A stretch of DNA of 64,000 nt, taken from assembly GCF_024448935.1 (NCBI RefSeq), contig NZ_JAMOIE010000001.1, positions 1 to 64,000 on the forward strand. The letters are read 5' to 3'. The position numbers were made by a program, and so were the translations under genes. Numbering within the stretch: the first letter of the stretch is position 1; every line of letters begins with the position of its first letter. This DNA is from Stutzerimonas stutzeri (lineage in GTDB: Bacteria; Pseudomonadota; Gammaproteobacteria; Pseudomonadales; Pseudomonadaceae). Positions 37,207 to 45,347 of the stretch are shown one piece after another. The notes beneath the pieces are model-generated. The model saw only the letters and a list, made by a program, of their open reading frames with translations, was not told the DNA's origin and made no database searches.

Positions 37207-37270
37207 CTTGCAGCGACCGCTGCAAGGCTTGAGTACGACGCCCGCCACGCTTCTTGCGCCGGTGGGCGTT
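37207..37270 (+). other. Two stem-loops between pstS and pstC
   Basis: CTTGCAGC/GCTGCAAG (37207-37226) and a longer imperfect stem GACGCCCGCC with GGTGGGCGTT (about 37237-37270). There is no T-run, so they more likely stabilise the pstS mRNA or cause partial termination. Confidence 0.5.
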
Positions 37271-37273
37271 GTC

Positions 37274-37313
37274 ACGTCACCTAGCTGTAATTTTTCTGTC
37301 ACACAGCTGCATT
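37274..37313 (+). promoter_or_regulatory. Second Pho box, upstream of pstC
   Basis: CTGTAAT (37285) and CTGTCAC (37296) are strong half-sites 11 bp apart, flanked at the same period by the weaker ACGTCAC (37274) and CTGCATT (37307). An internal PhoB-controlled promoter for pstC-pstA-pstB-phoU is therefore likely. Confidence 0.75.
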
Positions 37314-37406
37314 AAATTAGGCGCCCGACCGGCCAGCAAGCCAGGAAACGACTCGCGCCAACGGCGCAGCAGTTCAAGCGGCCTCTGAGTGGCCAGGAAC
37401 CTTCGC

Positions 37407-39683
37407 ATGAACGATATCGAGACCATGAGCGCGAATTCCGATGTGCAACGGCTGAATTTCAACACCCCAGCCCTGCAGCGCAAGCGCCGTATCCGCGCGT
37501 TTAAAGACAAGCTGGCGCGCTGGTATGTCTCCATTGGCGGCCTCGCCGTGCTCGGCGCGATCTGCCTTATCTTCTTTTACCTTGCCCAAGTCGTTGCGCC
37601 CATGTTCCAGGGCGCCGATCTTGAAGCCCGTGAAGTGCAGCAGCCGGCCTGGCTGGCCGATGCCGGCGAGCCGCTGTTGCTGGCCGTGGAAGAGCAGAAC
37701 AAGGTGGCGATGCGTCTGGGCAGCGACGGAGCCGTGCGTTTCTTCAGCGTACCCACGGGCGAACTGCTGCGTACCGTAGAGTTGCCGCTGCCGGCGGGCA
37801 GCCAGATCGTCTCGGTCGGCCAGGACACGCCGGGCAATCGCCGCATGGTGCTGGGCCTGAGCAACGGCCAGGTGCTGGTTGCAGAGCACAATTACAAAGT
37901 CAGCTACCCGGAAGGCAAGAAGACCATCACGCCGCAGCTGGACTACCCCTTCGGTGAGCAACCATTGAACCTTGATCCGCAAGGGCGGCCCATCGAGCAT
38001 GCCGGCATCAGTCTCAACGGCTCGACCTTGATGGTCGCTGGCGCTACGAATGGCGCGTTGCATGCCTTGAAAATCGTTTCCACTGAAAATCTGATGACCG
38101 GTGAAAAAAGCCTGGAAGAGGAGCGCATGGATCTGCCGCAGCTCTCCGAGCCAATCAAGGGGCTGCGCATCGACCCGCGGCACATGTGGTTGTTCGCCGT
38201 CAGCGGTCGCGCCAGCGTCGACGTCATTGATCTGCGCCGCAAGCAACTCAACGGTCGCTACAAGCTGCTTGGCGGTAAAGGCGAGATCACTACGGTGGCC
38301 TCGCTGCTGGGCGGTATCTCGTTGATGGTTGGCGACTCGAATGGCGGCATCGGTCAGTGGTTCATGGTGCGCAGCAACGACGGCCAGGCTGAACTGAAGA
38401 ATGTGCGCAACTTTCAGCTGGCCGATCAACCGATCACACAAATTCTTCCCGAAGAGCGCCGCAAGGGCTTCCTTGCCCTCGACAGCGCCGGCACCCTGGG
38501 CATCTTCCACAGCACGGCGCATCGCGAGCTGCTGACCGAACAGGTCGCAGAGGGCGCTGCCGTCGCCGCCATGTCGCCTCGGGCCACGCGCCTGTTGGTT
38601 GAGTCAGATGACCAGCTACAGCGTTTCGTGATCGACAATCCGCACCCGGAGATTTCCTGGAGCGCGCTCTGGGGCAAGGTCTGGTACGAAAGCTACCCGG
38701 AGCCGGACTACGTTTGGCAGTCCACGTCGGCTACCGGTGACTTCGAACCCAAGCTGAGCCTCTCGCCACTGGCGTTCGGTACGCTCAAGGCGGCGTTCTA
38801 CGCGATGCTGCTGGCCGCTCCGCTGGCAATCTGCGCCGCGCTGTATACCGCTTATTTCATGGCACCGGCGCTACGCCGCAAGGTCAAGCCGGTGATCGAA
38901 CTGATGGAGGCGCTGCCAACGGTCATTCTCGGCTTCTTTGCCGGCCTGTTCCTCGCGCCCTATCTGGAAAACCACCTGCCTGGCATTTTCAGCCTGCTGT
39001 TGCTGATGCCCGTGGGGATTCTCTTGGCCGGTTGGTTCTGGAGCCGGCTGCCGGAAAACATTCGCCTGAGCGTGCCGGATGGCTGGGAAGCGCTGCTGCT
39101 GATCCCGGTGATCCTGTTCGTGGGTTGGGGCTCGCTGGCGGTCAGCGGTCACCTGGAAAACTGGTTCTTCGGCGGTGACATGCGCCTGTGGCTGTCCAAC
39201 GACATGGGCATTCCCTTCGATCAGCGCAACGCCCTGGTAATCGGTCTGGCGATGGGTTTCGCGGTGATCCCGACGATCTACTCGATCGCCGAAGATGCCG
39301 TGTTCAGTGTGCCGCGTAGCCTCACGCTAGGGTCACTGGCACTCGGCGCAACCCCTTGGCAGACGCTGACCCGCGTGGTGCTGTTGACCGCCAGCCCAGG
39401 CATCTTCTCCGGATTGATGATCGGCATGGGTCGCGCGGTGGGCGAGACCATGATCGTGCTGATGGCCACCGGCAACACGCCGATCATGGAAGCCAACATC
39501 TTCGAAGGCATGCGCACCCTGGCGGCCAACGTTGCAGTGGAAATGCCCGAATCGGAAGTGGGCAGCACTCACTATCGCGTGCTGTTCCTCGCCGCGATGG
39601 TGCTGCTGATGTTCACCTTCGTGATGAACACCCTGGCCGAGCTGATCCGCCAGCGCCTGCGCCGCAAGTACGCCAGCCTGTAA
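37407..39683 (+). CDS. pstC: Phosphate ABC transporter permease PstC, long Pseudomonas form
   Basis: Inner-membrane permease of the phosphate importer. At 758 residues it is more than twice E. coli PstC. One helix (about 35-60) is followed by some 390 residues with repeated beta-rich, propeller-like segments, probably periplasmic (for example GNRRMVLGLSNGQVLVAEHN). Then comes a permease domain from about 455 with ELMEALPTVILGFFAGLFLAP and the EAA loop [19 protein letters not shown]. Start MNDIETMSANSD (37407) is preferred to an in-frame start six codons upstream. The gap to pstA is 54 bp. Confidence 0.93.
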   Translation: MNDIETMSANSDVQRLNFNTPALQRKRRIRAFKDKLARWYVSIGGLAVLGAICLIFFYLAQVVAPMFQGADLEAREVQQPAWLADAGEPLLLAVEEQNKVAMRLGSDGAVRFFSVPTGELLRTVELPLPAGSQIVSVGQDTPGNRRMVLGLSNGQVLVAEHNYKVSYPEGKKTITPQLDYPFGEQPLNLDPQGRPIEHAGISLNGSTLMVAGATNGALHALKIVSTENLMTGEKSLEEERMDLPQLSEPIKGLRIDPRHMWLFAVSGRASVDVIDLRRKQLNGRYKLLGGKGEITTVASLLGGISLMVGDSNGGIGQWFMVRSNDGQAELKNVRNFQLADQPITQILPEERRKGFLALDSAGTLGIFHSTAHRELLTEQVAEGAAVAAMSPRATRLLVESDDQLQRFVIDNPHPEISWSALWGKVWYESYPEPDYVWQSTSATGDFEPKLSLSPLAFGTLKAAFYAMLLAAPLAICAALYTAYFMAPALRRKVKPVIELMEALPTVILGFFAGLFLAPYLENHLPGIFSLLLLMPVGILLAGWFWSRLPENIRLSVPDGWEALLLIPVILFVGWGSLAVSGHLENWFFGGDMRLWLSNDMGIPFDQRNALVIGLAMGFAVIPTIYSIAEDAVFSVPRSLTLGSLALGATPWQTLTRVVLLTASPGIFSGLMIGMGRAVGETMIVLMATGNTPIMEANIFEGMRTLAANVAVEMPESEVGSTHYRVLFLAAMVLLMFTFVMNTLAELIRQRLRRKYASL

Positions 39684-39737
39684 TAAAGAACGCAGCCGGT
39701 GACGGCTGCGACAAGTTTTCGACAAAGGTATCGATCC

Positions 39738-41408
39738 GTGAAAAAGGATTCGCTGAAAACCTGGATCAAGAGCGGCAGCCCCTGGGTCTGGATGAACGCG
39801 GGCGCCGTGGCGATCGCCGTGATCATGACACTCGGCCTGCTGGCGGTAATCGCCGTGCGCGGCCTCGAGCATTTCTGGCCGGACGACGTGATCGTGGCCG
39901 ACTATCAGGTACCGGGATCGCAGCCGCGGGTGATGGCTGGCGAGGTGGTGCAGGCTGAAGAAGTGCCGCGTGCACGTCTGGCGGCCAGCGGCCTGCCGGT
40001 GGACGTCGAGGGCGGCGAATTCATGACCCGTGAGCTGCTCAAGGTCGGCAACCGTGAAGTCTATGGCGCGGACTTTTCCTGGGTCGTCGGCGAGTGGCTG
40101 AGCAATCCGCGCAAGCCGGCCGATCTGGTGGCGCTGGAGCGCCGCGAGTGGGGTAACTTCTATGGCGAGCTGTTGAACGTCAAAGAAGGCGGTCAACTGG
40201 TGGCCGAGGGCGATGCCGCATGGCCGGAGCTGCAAAAGCGGATTGACCGCATCGACGACCTGCATGCCGGGATCGCCAAGCTGGAAAAGGTCGACATCGG
40301 TCGCATCAACCATGGCCTCGAACGCCTGCGTCTGAAGACCCGCAAGCTGGAGCTGGACGACAAGCTCGACGCGGCCGCCCAGGCCGAGCTCGATGCCGAG
40401 CGGGCGCAGTGGGACGCCGAATACAAGGCGCTCGAAAGCGAGCTGGTCGCGCTCTACACAGGCTTCAACCGCGACAGCATCACCATGCGCACCATGGACG
40501 GTCAGGAAAAGGAGATCAGCCTCGGCAAGATCGTCCGTGCCTACCGCCCGAACGCCATGTCGACGCTCGACAAGCTGGGTTTCTACTTTGCCAAGGTGTG
40601 GGAGTTCGTCAGCGACGAGCCACGTGAGGCGAACACCGAAGGCGGCATCTTCCCGGCGATTTTCGGCACCGTGCTGATGACCATCATCATGGCGGTGATC
40701 GTCACCCCGTTCGGCGTGATCGCTGCGGTCTACCTGCGTGAATATGCCAAGCAGGGCGTGCTCACCCGCATCATCCGCATCGCGGTGAACAACCTCGCCG
40801 GGGTTCCCTCGATCGTCTACGGCGTGTTCGGTCTGGGCTTCTTCGTCTACGTCCTGGGTGGTTCGCTTGACCGGATCTTCTATCCCGAAGCAGCACCGGC
40901 GCCGGTATTCGGCACTCCAGGCCTGATGTGGGCATCGTTGACCCTGGCGATCCTGACGCTTCCGGTGGTCATCGTGGCCACCGAGGAAGGCCTGGCCCGT
41001 ATTCCGCGTATTCTCCGTGAGGGTTCGCTGGCCCTCGGTGCGACCAAGTCGGAGACGCTGTGGAAAGTGGTCCTGCCGATGGCCAGCCCGGCGATGATGA
41101 CCGGCCTGATTCTCGCCGTGGCCCGTGCCGCCGGCGAGGTCGCACCCTTGATGCTGGTGGGGGTGGTCAAGCTGGCGCCGAGCCTGCCGCTCAACGGCAA
41201 CTACCCCTACTTGCACCTGGATCAGAAAATCATGCACCTGGGCTTTCATATCTATGATGTCGGCTTCCAGAGCCCCAACGTCGAGGCGGCGCGGCCGCTG
41301 GTCTATGCGACGGCGCTGCTGCTGGTGCTGGTGATCGCGACGCTGAATCTCTCGGCCGTCGTGATCCGTAACCACCTGCGCGAAAAATACAAAGCGCTCG
41401 ACCACTGA
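39738..41408 (+). CDS. pstA: Phosphate ABC transporter permease PstA, long Pseudomonas form
   Basis: Second permease of the Pst importer. 556 residues from GTG 39738 with AAAGG upstream (the frame also extends 13 codons further left). After a first helix (about 16-38) there is an extra-membrane region to about 300, including a probable coiled coil at 165-245 rich in Leu, Glu, Lys, Arg ([20 protein letters not shown]). The permease part has [40 protein letters not shown] and EAA loop [20 protein letters not shown]. The E. coli protein lacks the insertion. pstB follows after a hairpin-rich gap. Confidence 0.93.
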   Translation: MKKDSLKTWIKSGSPWVWMNAGAVAIAVIMTLGLLAVIAVRGLEHFWPDDVIVADYQVPGSQPRVMAGEVVQAEEVPRARLAASGLPVDVEGGEFMTRELLKVGNREVYGADFSWVVGEWLSNPRKPADLVALERREWGNFYGELLNVKEGGQLVAEGDAAWPELQKRIDRIDDLHAGIAKLEKVDIGRINHGLERLRLKTRKLELDDKLDAAAQAELDAERAQWDAEYKALESELVALYTGFNRDSITMRTMDGQEKEISLGKIVRAYRPNAMSTLDKLGFYFAKVWEFVSDEPREANTEGGIFPAIFGTVLMTIIMAVIVTPFGVIAAVYLREYAKQGVLTRIIRIAVNNLAGVPSIVYGVFGLGFFVYVLGGSLDRIFYPEAAPAPVFGTPGLMWASLTLAILTLPVVIVATEEGLARIPRILREGSLALGATKSETLWKVVLPMASPAMMTGLILAVARAAGEVAPLMLVGVVKLAPSLPLNGNYPYLHLDQKIMHLGFHIYDVGFQSPNVEAARPLVYATALLLVLVIATLNLSAVVIRNHLREKYKALDH

Positions 41409-41416
41409 CAGCCGAT

Positions 41417-41495
41417 AAAAGCGCTGGAGGCCTGAGGCTGGACGAACAAAGCGGCATCGACCGCGTCCAGCTCTCAGCCTCTGGCCTCCAGCGAT
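41417..41495 (+). repeat. Imperfect inverted repeat in the pstA-pstB gap
   Basis: GCTGGAGGCCTGAGGCTGG on the left pairs with CCAGCTCTCAGCCTCTGGCC followed by TCCAGC on the right, around AACAAAGCGGCATCGACCG. It fills almost the whole gap and is the same word family as 42361 and 6349. Confidence 0.7.
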
Positions 41496-41509
41496 TACGG
41501 AGACATTTC

Positions 41510-42340
41510 ATGTCAAAAGCAAAGACGCATTCCATCGACATCTCGGCGCTGGGTCGTGACAAGCGCGTACTGGACCTGGCCAATGAAGCCATGGCCATCG
41601 AAGTGCCTGACCTGAGCCTCTATTACGGTGAAAAGCAGGCGCTGTACAACGTCAGCATGAACATTCCGCGCCAGCGTGTGACGGCCTTCATCGGCCCGTC
41701 CGGTTGTGGCAAGTCGACCCTGCTGCGCTGTTTCAACCGCATGAATGATCTGGTCGACGATTGCCGTATCGAAGGGGCCATCAACCTCGATGGCCACAAC
41801 ATCTACCGCAAGGGTGAGGACGTCGCCGACCTGCGTCGTCGCGTCGGCATGGTGTTCCAGAAGCCGAACCCGTTCCCCAAGAGCATCTACGAGAACGTCG
41901 TCTACGGCCTGCGCATCCAGGGCATCAAGCAGAAGCGCGTGCTGGACGAAACCGTCGAATGGGCGCTCAAGGGCGCCGCGCTGTGGGAAGAAGTCAAGGA
42001 CCGCCTGCACGAATCGGCCCTCGGCCTTTCCGGTGGTCAGCAGCAGCGTCTGGTGATCGCCCGTACCATTGCCGTGCAGCCCGAGGTATTGCTGCTGGAC
42101 GAGCCGAGCTCGGCGCTCGACCCGATTTCCTCGCTGAAAGTCGAAGAGCTGATCTACGAACTGAAGGCCAAGTACACCATCGTCATCGTTACCCACAACA
42201 TGCAGCAGGCTGCGCGGGTCTCCGATTACACGGCGTTCATGTACATGGGCAAGCTGATCGAGTATGGCGATACCGATACGCTGTTCACCAATCCGGACAA
42301 GAAGCAGACGGAAGACTACATCACCGGGCGTTATGGCTAA
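41510..42340 (+). CDS. pstB: Phosphate ABC transporter ATP-binding protein PstB
   Basis: ATPase that powers phosphate import and takes part in Pho signalling with PhoU. 276 residues: Walker [20 protein letters not shown] (GPSGCGKS), Q-loop [17 protein letters not shown], signature [19 protein letters not shown], Walker [13 protein letters not shown], and switch His in [19 protein letters not shown]. The N-terminal about 35 residues are an extension typical of pseudomonads. CGGAGA precedes ATG. It is separated from phoU by another inverted repeat. Confidence 0.97.
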   Translation: MSKAKTHSIDISALGRDKRVLDLANEAMAIEVPDLSLYYGEKQALYNVSMNIPRQRVTAFIGPSGCGKSTLLRCFNRMNDLVDDCRIEGAINLDGHNIYRKGEDVADLRRRVGMVFQKPNPFPKSIYENVVYGLRIQGIKQKRVLDETVEWALKGAALWEEVKDRLHESALGLSGGQQQRLVIARTIAVQPEVLLLDEPSSALDPISSLKVEELIYELKAKYTIVIVTHNMQQAARVSDYTAFMYMGKLIEYGDTDTLFTNPDKKQTEDYITGRYG

Positions 42341-42360
42341 CGGTCGACAGACGACAACAG

Positions 42361-42432
42361 CGCTCAAGGCTGGAAGCTGGACGACAGGCGACTCCGTTTC
42401 GTTCAGCCCTCAGCCTTTAGCCTCCAGCGGCT
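42361..42432 (+). repeat. Imperfect inverted repeat in the pstB-phoU gap
   Basis: CTCAAGGCTGGAAGCTGGAC on the left and CAGCCCTCAGCCTTTAGCCT, then CCAGCGG, on the right form a long hairpin with a short loop. It ends a few bases before the phoU ribosome site AGGAG. Confidence 0.7.
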
Positions 42433-42446
42433 TTTAGGAGCTTGAG

Positions 42447-43169
42447 ATGATCAGCAAAGACAGCCATACCCAACACATCTCCCAGCAGTTCAACGCCGAG
42501 CTGGAGGAGGTGCGCAGCAATCTTCTGGCCATGGGCGGCCTGGTGGAGAAGCAGGTCAACGATGCGGTCACCGCGCTGGTCGAGGCGGATTCCGGACTGG
42601 CGCAGCAGGTCCGTGATGTGGATGACCAGATCAATCACATGGAGCGCGACATCGACGAGGAGTGCATTCGCATTCTCGCCCGCCGCCAGCCAGCGGCCTC
42701 CGACCTGCGCCTGATCATCAGCATCTCCAAGTCGGTCATCGACCTGGAGCGTATCGGTGACGAAGCGACCAAGATCGCCCGCCGCGCCATCGAACTGTGC
42801 GAGGACGGCGAATCGCCGCGCGGTTATGTCGAGGTGCGCCATATCGGCGATCAGGTGCGCCGCATGGTGCAGGAGTCCTTGGACGCCTTTGCCCGCTTCG
42901 ACGCCGATCTGGCGCTGTCGGTGGCGCAGTACGACAAGACGGTCGACCGCGAATACAAGACCGCGCTGCGCGAACTGGTCACCTACATGATGGAAGACCC
43001 GCGTTCGATTTCCCGCGTGCTCAGCGTGATCTGGGTGCTGCGCTCGCTGGAGCGTATCGGCGACCACGCGCGCAACATCGCCGAAATGGTGATCTATCTG
43101 GTGCACGGTACGGACGTGCGCCATCTGGGTCTGAAGCGGATGGCCGCGGAGGTCGCCAAGCGCGACTGA
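42447..43169 (+). CDS. phoU: Phosphate signalling complex protein PhoU
   Basis: Cytoplasmic negative regulator linking the Pst transporter to PhoR/PhoB. 240 residues, two three-helix PhoU bundles, each with the family metal-site pattern: E-R-I-G-D-E (VIDLERIGDEATKIAR) near residue 95 and E-R-I-G-D-H (LRSLERIGDHARNIAE) near residue 200. The strong AGGAG ribosome site ends the pst operon. phoB and phoR are not in the window. Confidence 0.97.
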   Translation: MISKDSHTQHISQQFNAELEEVRSNLLAMGGLVEKQVNDAVTALVEADSGLAQQVRDVDDQINHMERDIDEECIRILARRQPAASDLRLIISISKSVIDLERIGDEATKIARRAIELCEDGESPRGYVEVRHIGDQVRRMVQESLDAFARFDADLALSVAQYDKTVDREYKTALRELVTYMMEDPRSISRVLSVIWVLRSLERIGDHARNIAEMVIYLVHGTDVRHLGLKRMAAEVAKRD

Positions 43170-43240
43170 TCCATCGCAGCGAGGCCTGGCTCAGCGGTGG
43201 GCCAGCAGCGCTCCCAGTGATAGGCCCTCGCTGTATCACC

Positions 43241-43262
43241 AGGGTGGGCTTCAGCCCACCGG
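43241..43262. repeat. GTGGGCTTCAGCCCAC palindrome at the LysR 3' end
   Basis: AGGGTGGGCTTCAGCCCACC is a perfect small hairpin. The same family occurs at 45254 and 45300. It provides the last two codons and stop of the LysR gene. Confidence 0.75.
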
Positions 43263-44198
43263 AGGCAGGGCCCGTCGATCTGCTCCGCGCAACGCCAATG
43301 CCTCGCTGAGGTAGTCGATCAGCACCCGCTGCTTCGGCGGCAGGCGCTGATTCGGTCGCCACAGCAGCCAGGCGGCGCCCTGATACGATCCGGTGTAACG
43401 CCACTGCGGCAGCACTTCACGCAGGCGGCCTTCGGCCAGGGCCTGCGCGGCGGTGAACTGTGGCAAGACGGTGACACCGAGATCGACCAGCGCGGCTTCG
43501 AGCCGCGCTTCACTGTGGTTGCTGATGTAGCGACCACGCACCGTCACCACTTCCTCCTGTTCGCCATCGCTGAAATGCCAGCGGTTATCGCCCGCGTGCT
43601 CGCCCAGATACAGGCAGCTGTGGCGCAGCAGTTCCTGTGGATGCTGGGGCGTGCCGTGCTGTTGCAGGTACGCCGGGCTGGCGCAAAGCAGCTGCCGGAC
43701 CGGACCGAGCGGCTTGCCGGCCAGGCCTTCGGGTGGTTGATCAGTGACCTTGACCAGCAGGTCGAAGCCATCTTCGATCAGGTCCGGGCTCTGATCGCTG
43801 ACCTGCAACTGCACATCGACCTCGCCGTAGCGCCGGAGGAAACCTGGCATCAGCGGACTGATGACAAACTTGCCGTAACCCTTGGGTACGCTCAGGCGCA
43901 CCAGCCCACGTGGGCTGCTCATCAGGCGCTCACCGATGGCCAGTGCCTGGTCGGCGGCGTCCAGCATCGTGCGGCAGTCGGCATAGAACTCGCTGCCGGC
44001 CTCATTCAGCCGCAATTGTCGCGTGGTGCGCTCCATCAGTCGTAGCGACAGCGCCTGCTCCAGGCGCGCCACCTGGCGGCTCACTGCCGAGGCGGTGGTG
44101 CCTAGATGACGGGCCGCAGCGGAGAAACTCCCGGCCTCGACCACGCGTACGAAAACCGCCATACCCGGCAGCAACGCGGCCTTGTCATTTGTTCTCAT
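43251..44198 (-). CDS. LysR-family transcriptional regulator
   Basis: 315-residue DNA-binding regulator. The winged HTH (about 10-70) has FSAAARHLGTTASAVSRQVARLE, given as FSAAARHLGTT then ASAVSRQVARLE. The effector-binding domain follows, of the CrgA/AaeR-like branch (RLSVPKGYGKFVISPLM). Start MRTNDKAALLPGM (44198); an upstream TTG at 44207 is less likely. Divergent from the EamA-type exporter gene with 90 bp between, which suggests it controls that gene. The effector is unknown. Confidence 0.92.
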   Translation of the reverse strand: MRTNDKAALLPGMAVFVRVVEAGSFSAAARHLGTTASAVSRQVARLEQALSLRLMERTTRQLRLNEAGSEFYADCRTMLDAADQALAIGERLMSSPRGLVRLSVPKGYGKFVISPLMPGFLRRYGEVDVQLQVSDQSPDLIEDGFDLLVKVTDQPPEGLAGKPLGPVRQLLCASPAYLQQHGTPQHPQELLRHSCLYLGEHAGDNRWHFSDGEQEEVVTVRGRYISNHSEARLEAALVDLGVTVLPQFTAAQALAEGRLREVLPQWRYTGSYQGAAWLLWRPNQRLPPKQRVLIDYLSEALALRGADRRALPPVG

Positions 44199-44224
44199 GC
44201 TGCACAAATCCTTTTCCGAATGGC

Positions 44225-44260
44225 TGGATTATCAATCTTAACGTAGCAATGGACAATCCA
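44225..44260. promoter_or_regulatory. Inverted repeat in the LysR/EamA intergenic region
   Basis: TGGATTATC (44225-44233) and GACAATCCA (44252-44260) are inverted repeats with one mismatch and an 18-bp spacer. Placed between divergent genes, they are a candidate LysR operator. Confidence 0.4.
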
Positions 44261-44288
44261 CGCATTGCAGATAAAGAGGTCGGGCAGC

Positions 44289-45227
44289 ATGAGCGATTGG
44301 CAAGGCGTGGTGCGACGCAACCTCTGGCTGGCCGATGCCATGCTGCTGGTCGTCGCGATCATTTGGGGCAGCAGCTATGCGTTGACCAAGCAGGCGCTAT
44401 GGTTCTATCCAGTGCTGGGGTTTCTGGCAATTCGCTTCGGACTGACGTTTATCCTGCTGCTGCCACAGCTGCGCGGTGAGGGGCGACGGGCGATTCGTCC
44501 GGGCCTGCCGCTGGGGCTGGTCATGCTCGGGATCTTCCTTTGCGAAACCTGGGGCGTGATGCTGACCAGTGCCAGTAACGCTGCCTTTCTCATCAGCCTG
44601 TGCGTAGTCTTCACGCCCTTCGTGGAATGGGCGCTGCTGCGTCAGCGCCCGAGCAATCTGTTGTTTGTGGCTTGTGCCCTGTCGTTGGTCGGCGTCTGGC
44701 TGCTGACCGGAGGCATGGCCATCTCGCTCAATCCGGGGGATGGGCTGATGCTCGCGGCGGCGCTGCTGCGTGCCGTGCTGGTTTGCCTTACGCGCCGGCT
44801 GACCGCCGATCTGCAGGTTCCAGCATTGGCGCTCACGGCGGTGCAGAGTGGAGTGGTGGCGTCAGGTTGCCTGATACTGGGCCTATCACTGCCGGGTGGC
44901 TTGCCGACGTTGCCGCAGAGTCCGGCATTCTGGGCCGCGACCTTGTACCTGGTGGCCTTCGCCACGTTGTTTGCGCTCTATGCACAGAACCTGGCGCTGG
45001 GCCGGACCAGCGCGACGCGTGTTTCTTTGTTGATGGGCTCCGAGCCTTTGTTCGGCGCGATTATCGCCGGGCTCTGGCTGGGGGAGCGGTTGACGCTGCC
45101 GGAATGGTCCGGCGGGCTGCTGATCATGCTGGCGACGCTGGGCGCGTTGCGTTTCGGTAGCGTGGCGGCGCCAGTCGTGGGTGAGGGCAAAGCGCAGACC
45201 GCCCATCCAGGCGCGTCCGTGCATTAG
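44289..45227 (+). CDS. EamA/DMT-family transporter
   Basis: 312-residue inner-membrane protein with ten hydrophobic helices in two EamA repeats. The first begins LLVVAIIWGSSYALTKQALW; the second ends ATLFALYAQNLALGRTSATR, then VSLLMGSEPLFGAIIAGLWLGE. Members export amino acids, metabolites or drugs; no substrate can be inferred. ATG 44289 follows AAAGAGG. Probably controlled by the divergent LysR protein. REP-like palindromes lie after the stop. Confidence 0.88.
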   Translation: MSDWQGVVRRNLWLADAMLLVVAIIWGSSYALTKQALWFYPVLGFLAIRFGLTFILLLPQLRGEGRRAIRPGLPLGLVMLGIFLCETWGVMLTSASNAAFLISLCVVFTPFVEWALLRQRPSNLLFVACALSLVGVWLLTGGMAISLNPGDGLMLAAALLRAVLVCLTRRLTADLQVPALALTAVQSGVVASGCLILGLSLPGGLPTLPQSPAFWAATLYLVAFATLFALYAQNLALGRTSATRVSLLMGSEPLFGAIIAGLWLGERLTLPEWSGGLLIMLATLGALRFGSVAAPVVGEGKAQTAHPGASVH

Positions 45228-45253
45228 GGGAGGAGAAGCATTATGCGGTAGCG

Positions 45254-45322
45254 CTACGGTGGGCTGAAGCCCACCCTACGGCCGAGCATGGTGTCTTCAT
45301 GTAGGGTGGGCTTCAGCCCACC
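45254..45322. repeat. Inverted pair of GTGGGCTGAAGCCCAC palindromes
   Basis: CTACGGTGGGCTGAAGCCCA then CCCTACGG at 45254, and GTAGGGTGGGCTTCAGCCCA then CC at 45301, form two hairpins in the convergent gap. They could terminate transcripts from both sides. Confidence 0.75.
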
Positions 45323-45347
45323 AGCAGTGGCTATCTTCCGCAGCGTC

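Noticed and set aside
39333-41405. Minus-strand open frame of 690 codons over pstC-pstA
   Set aside because: His/Gln/Arg-rich shadow frame crossing two real genes.
45254-45322. CRISPR-like repeats
   Set aside because: The palindromes here and at 43241 are a REP-like family, with no regular spacers and no cas genes in the window.
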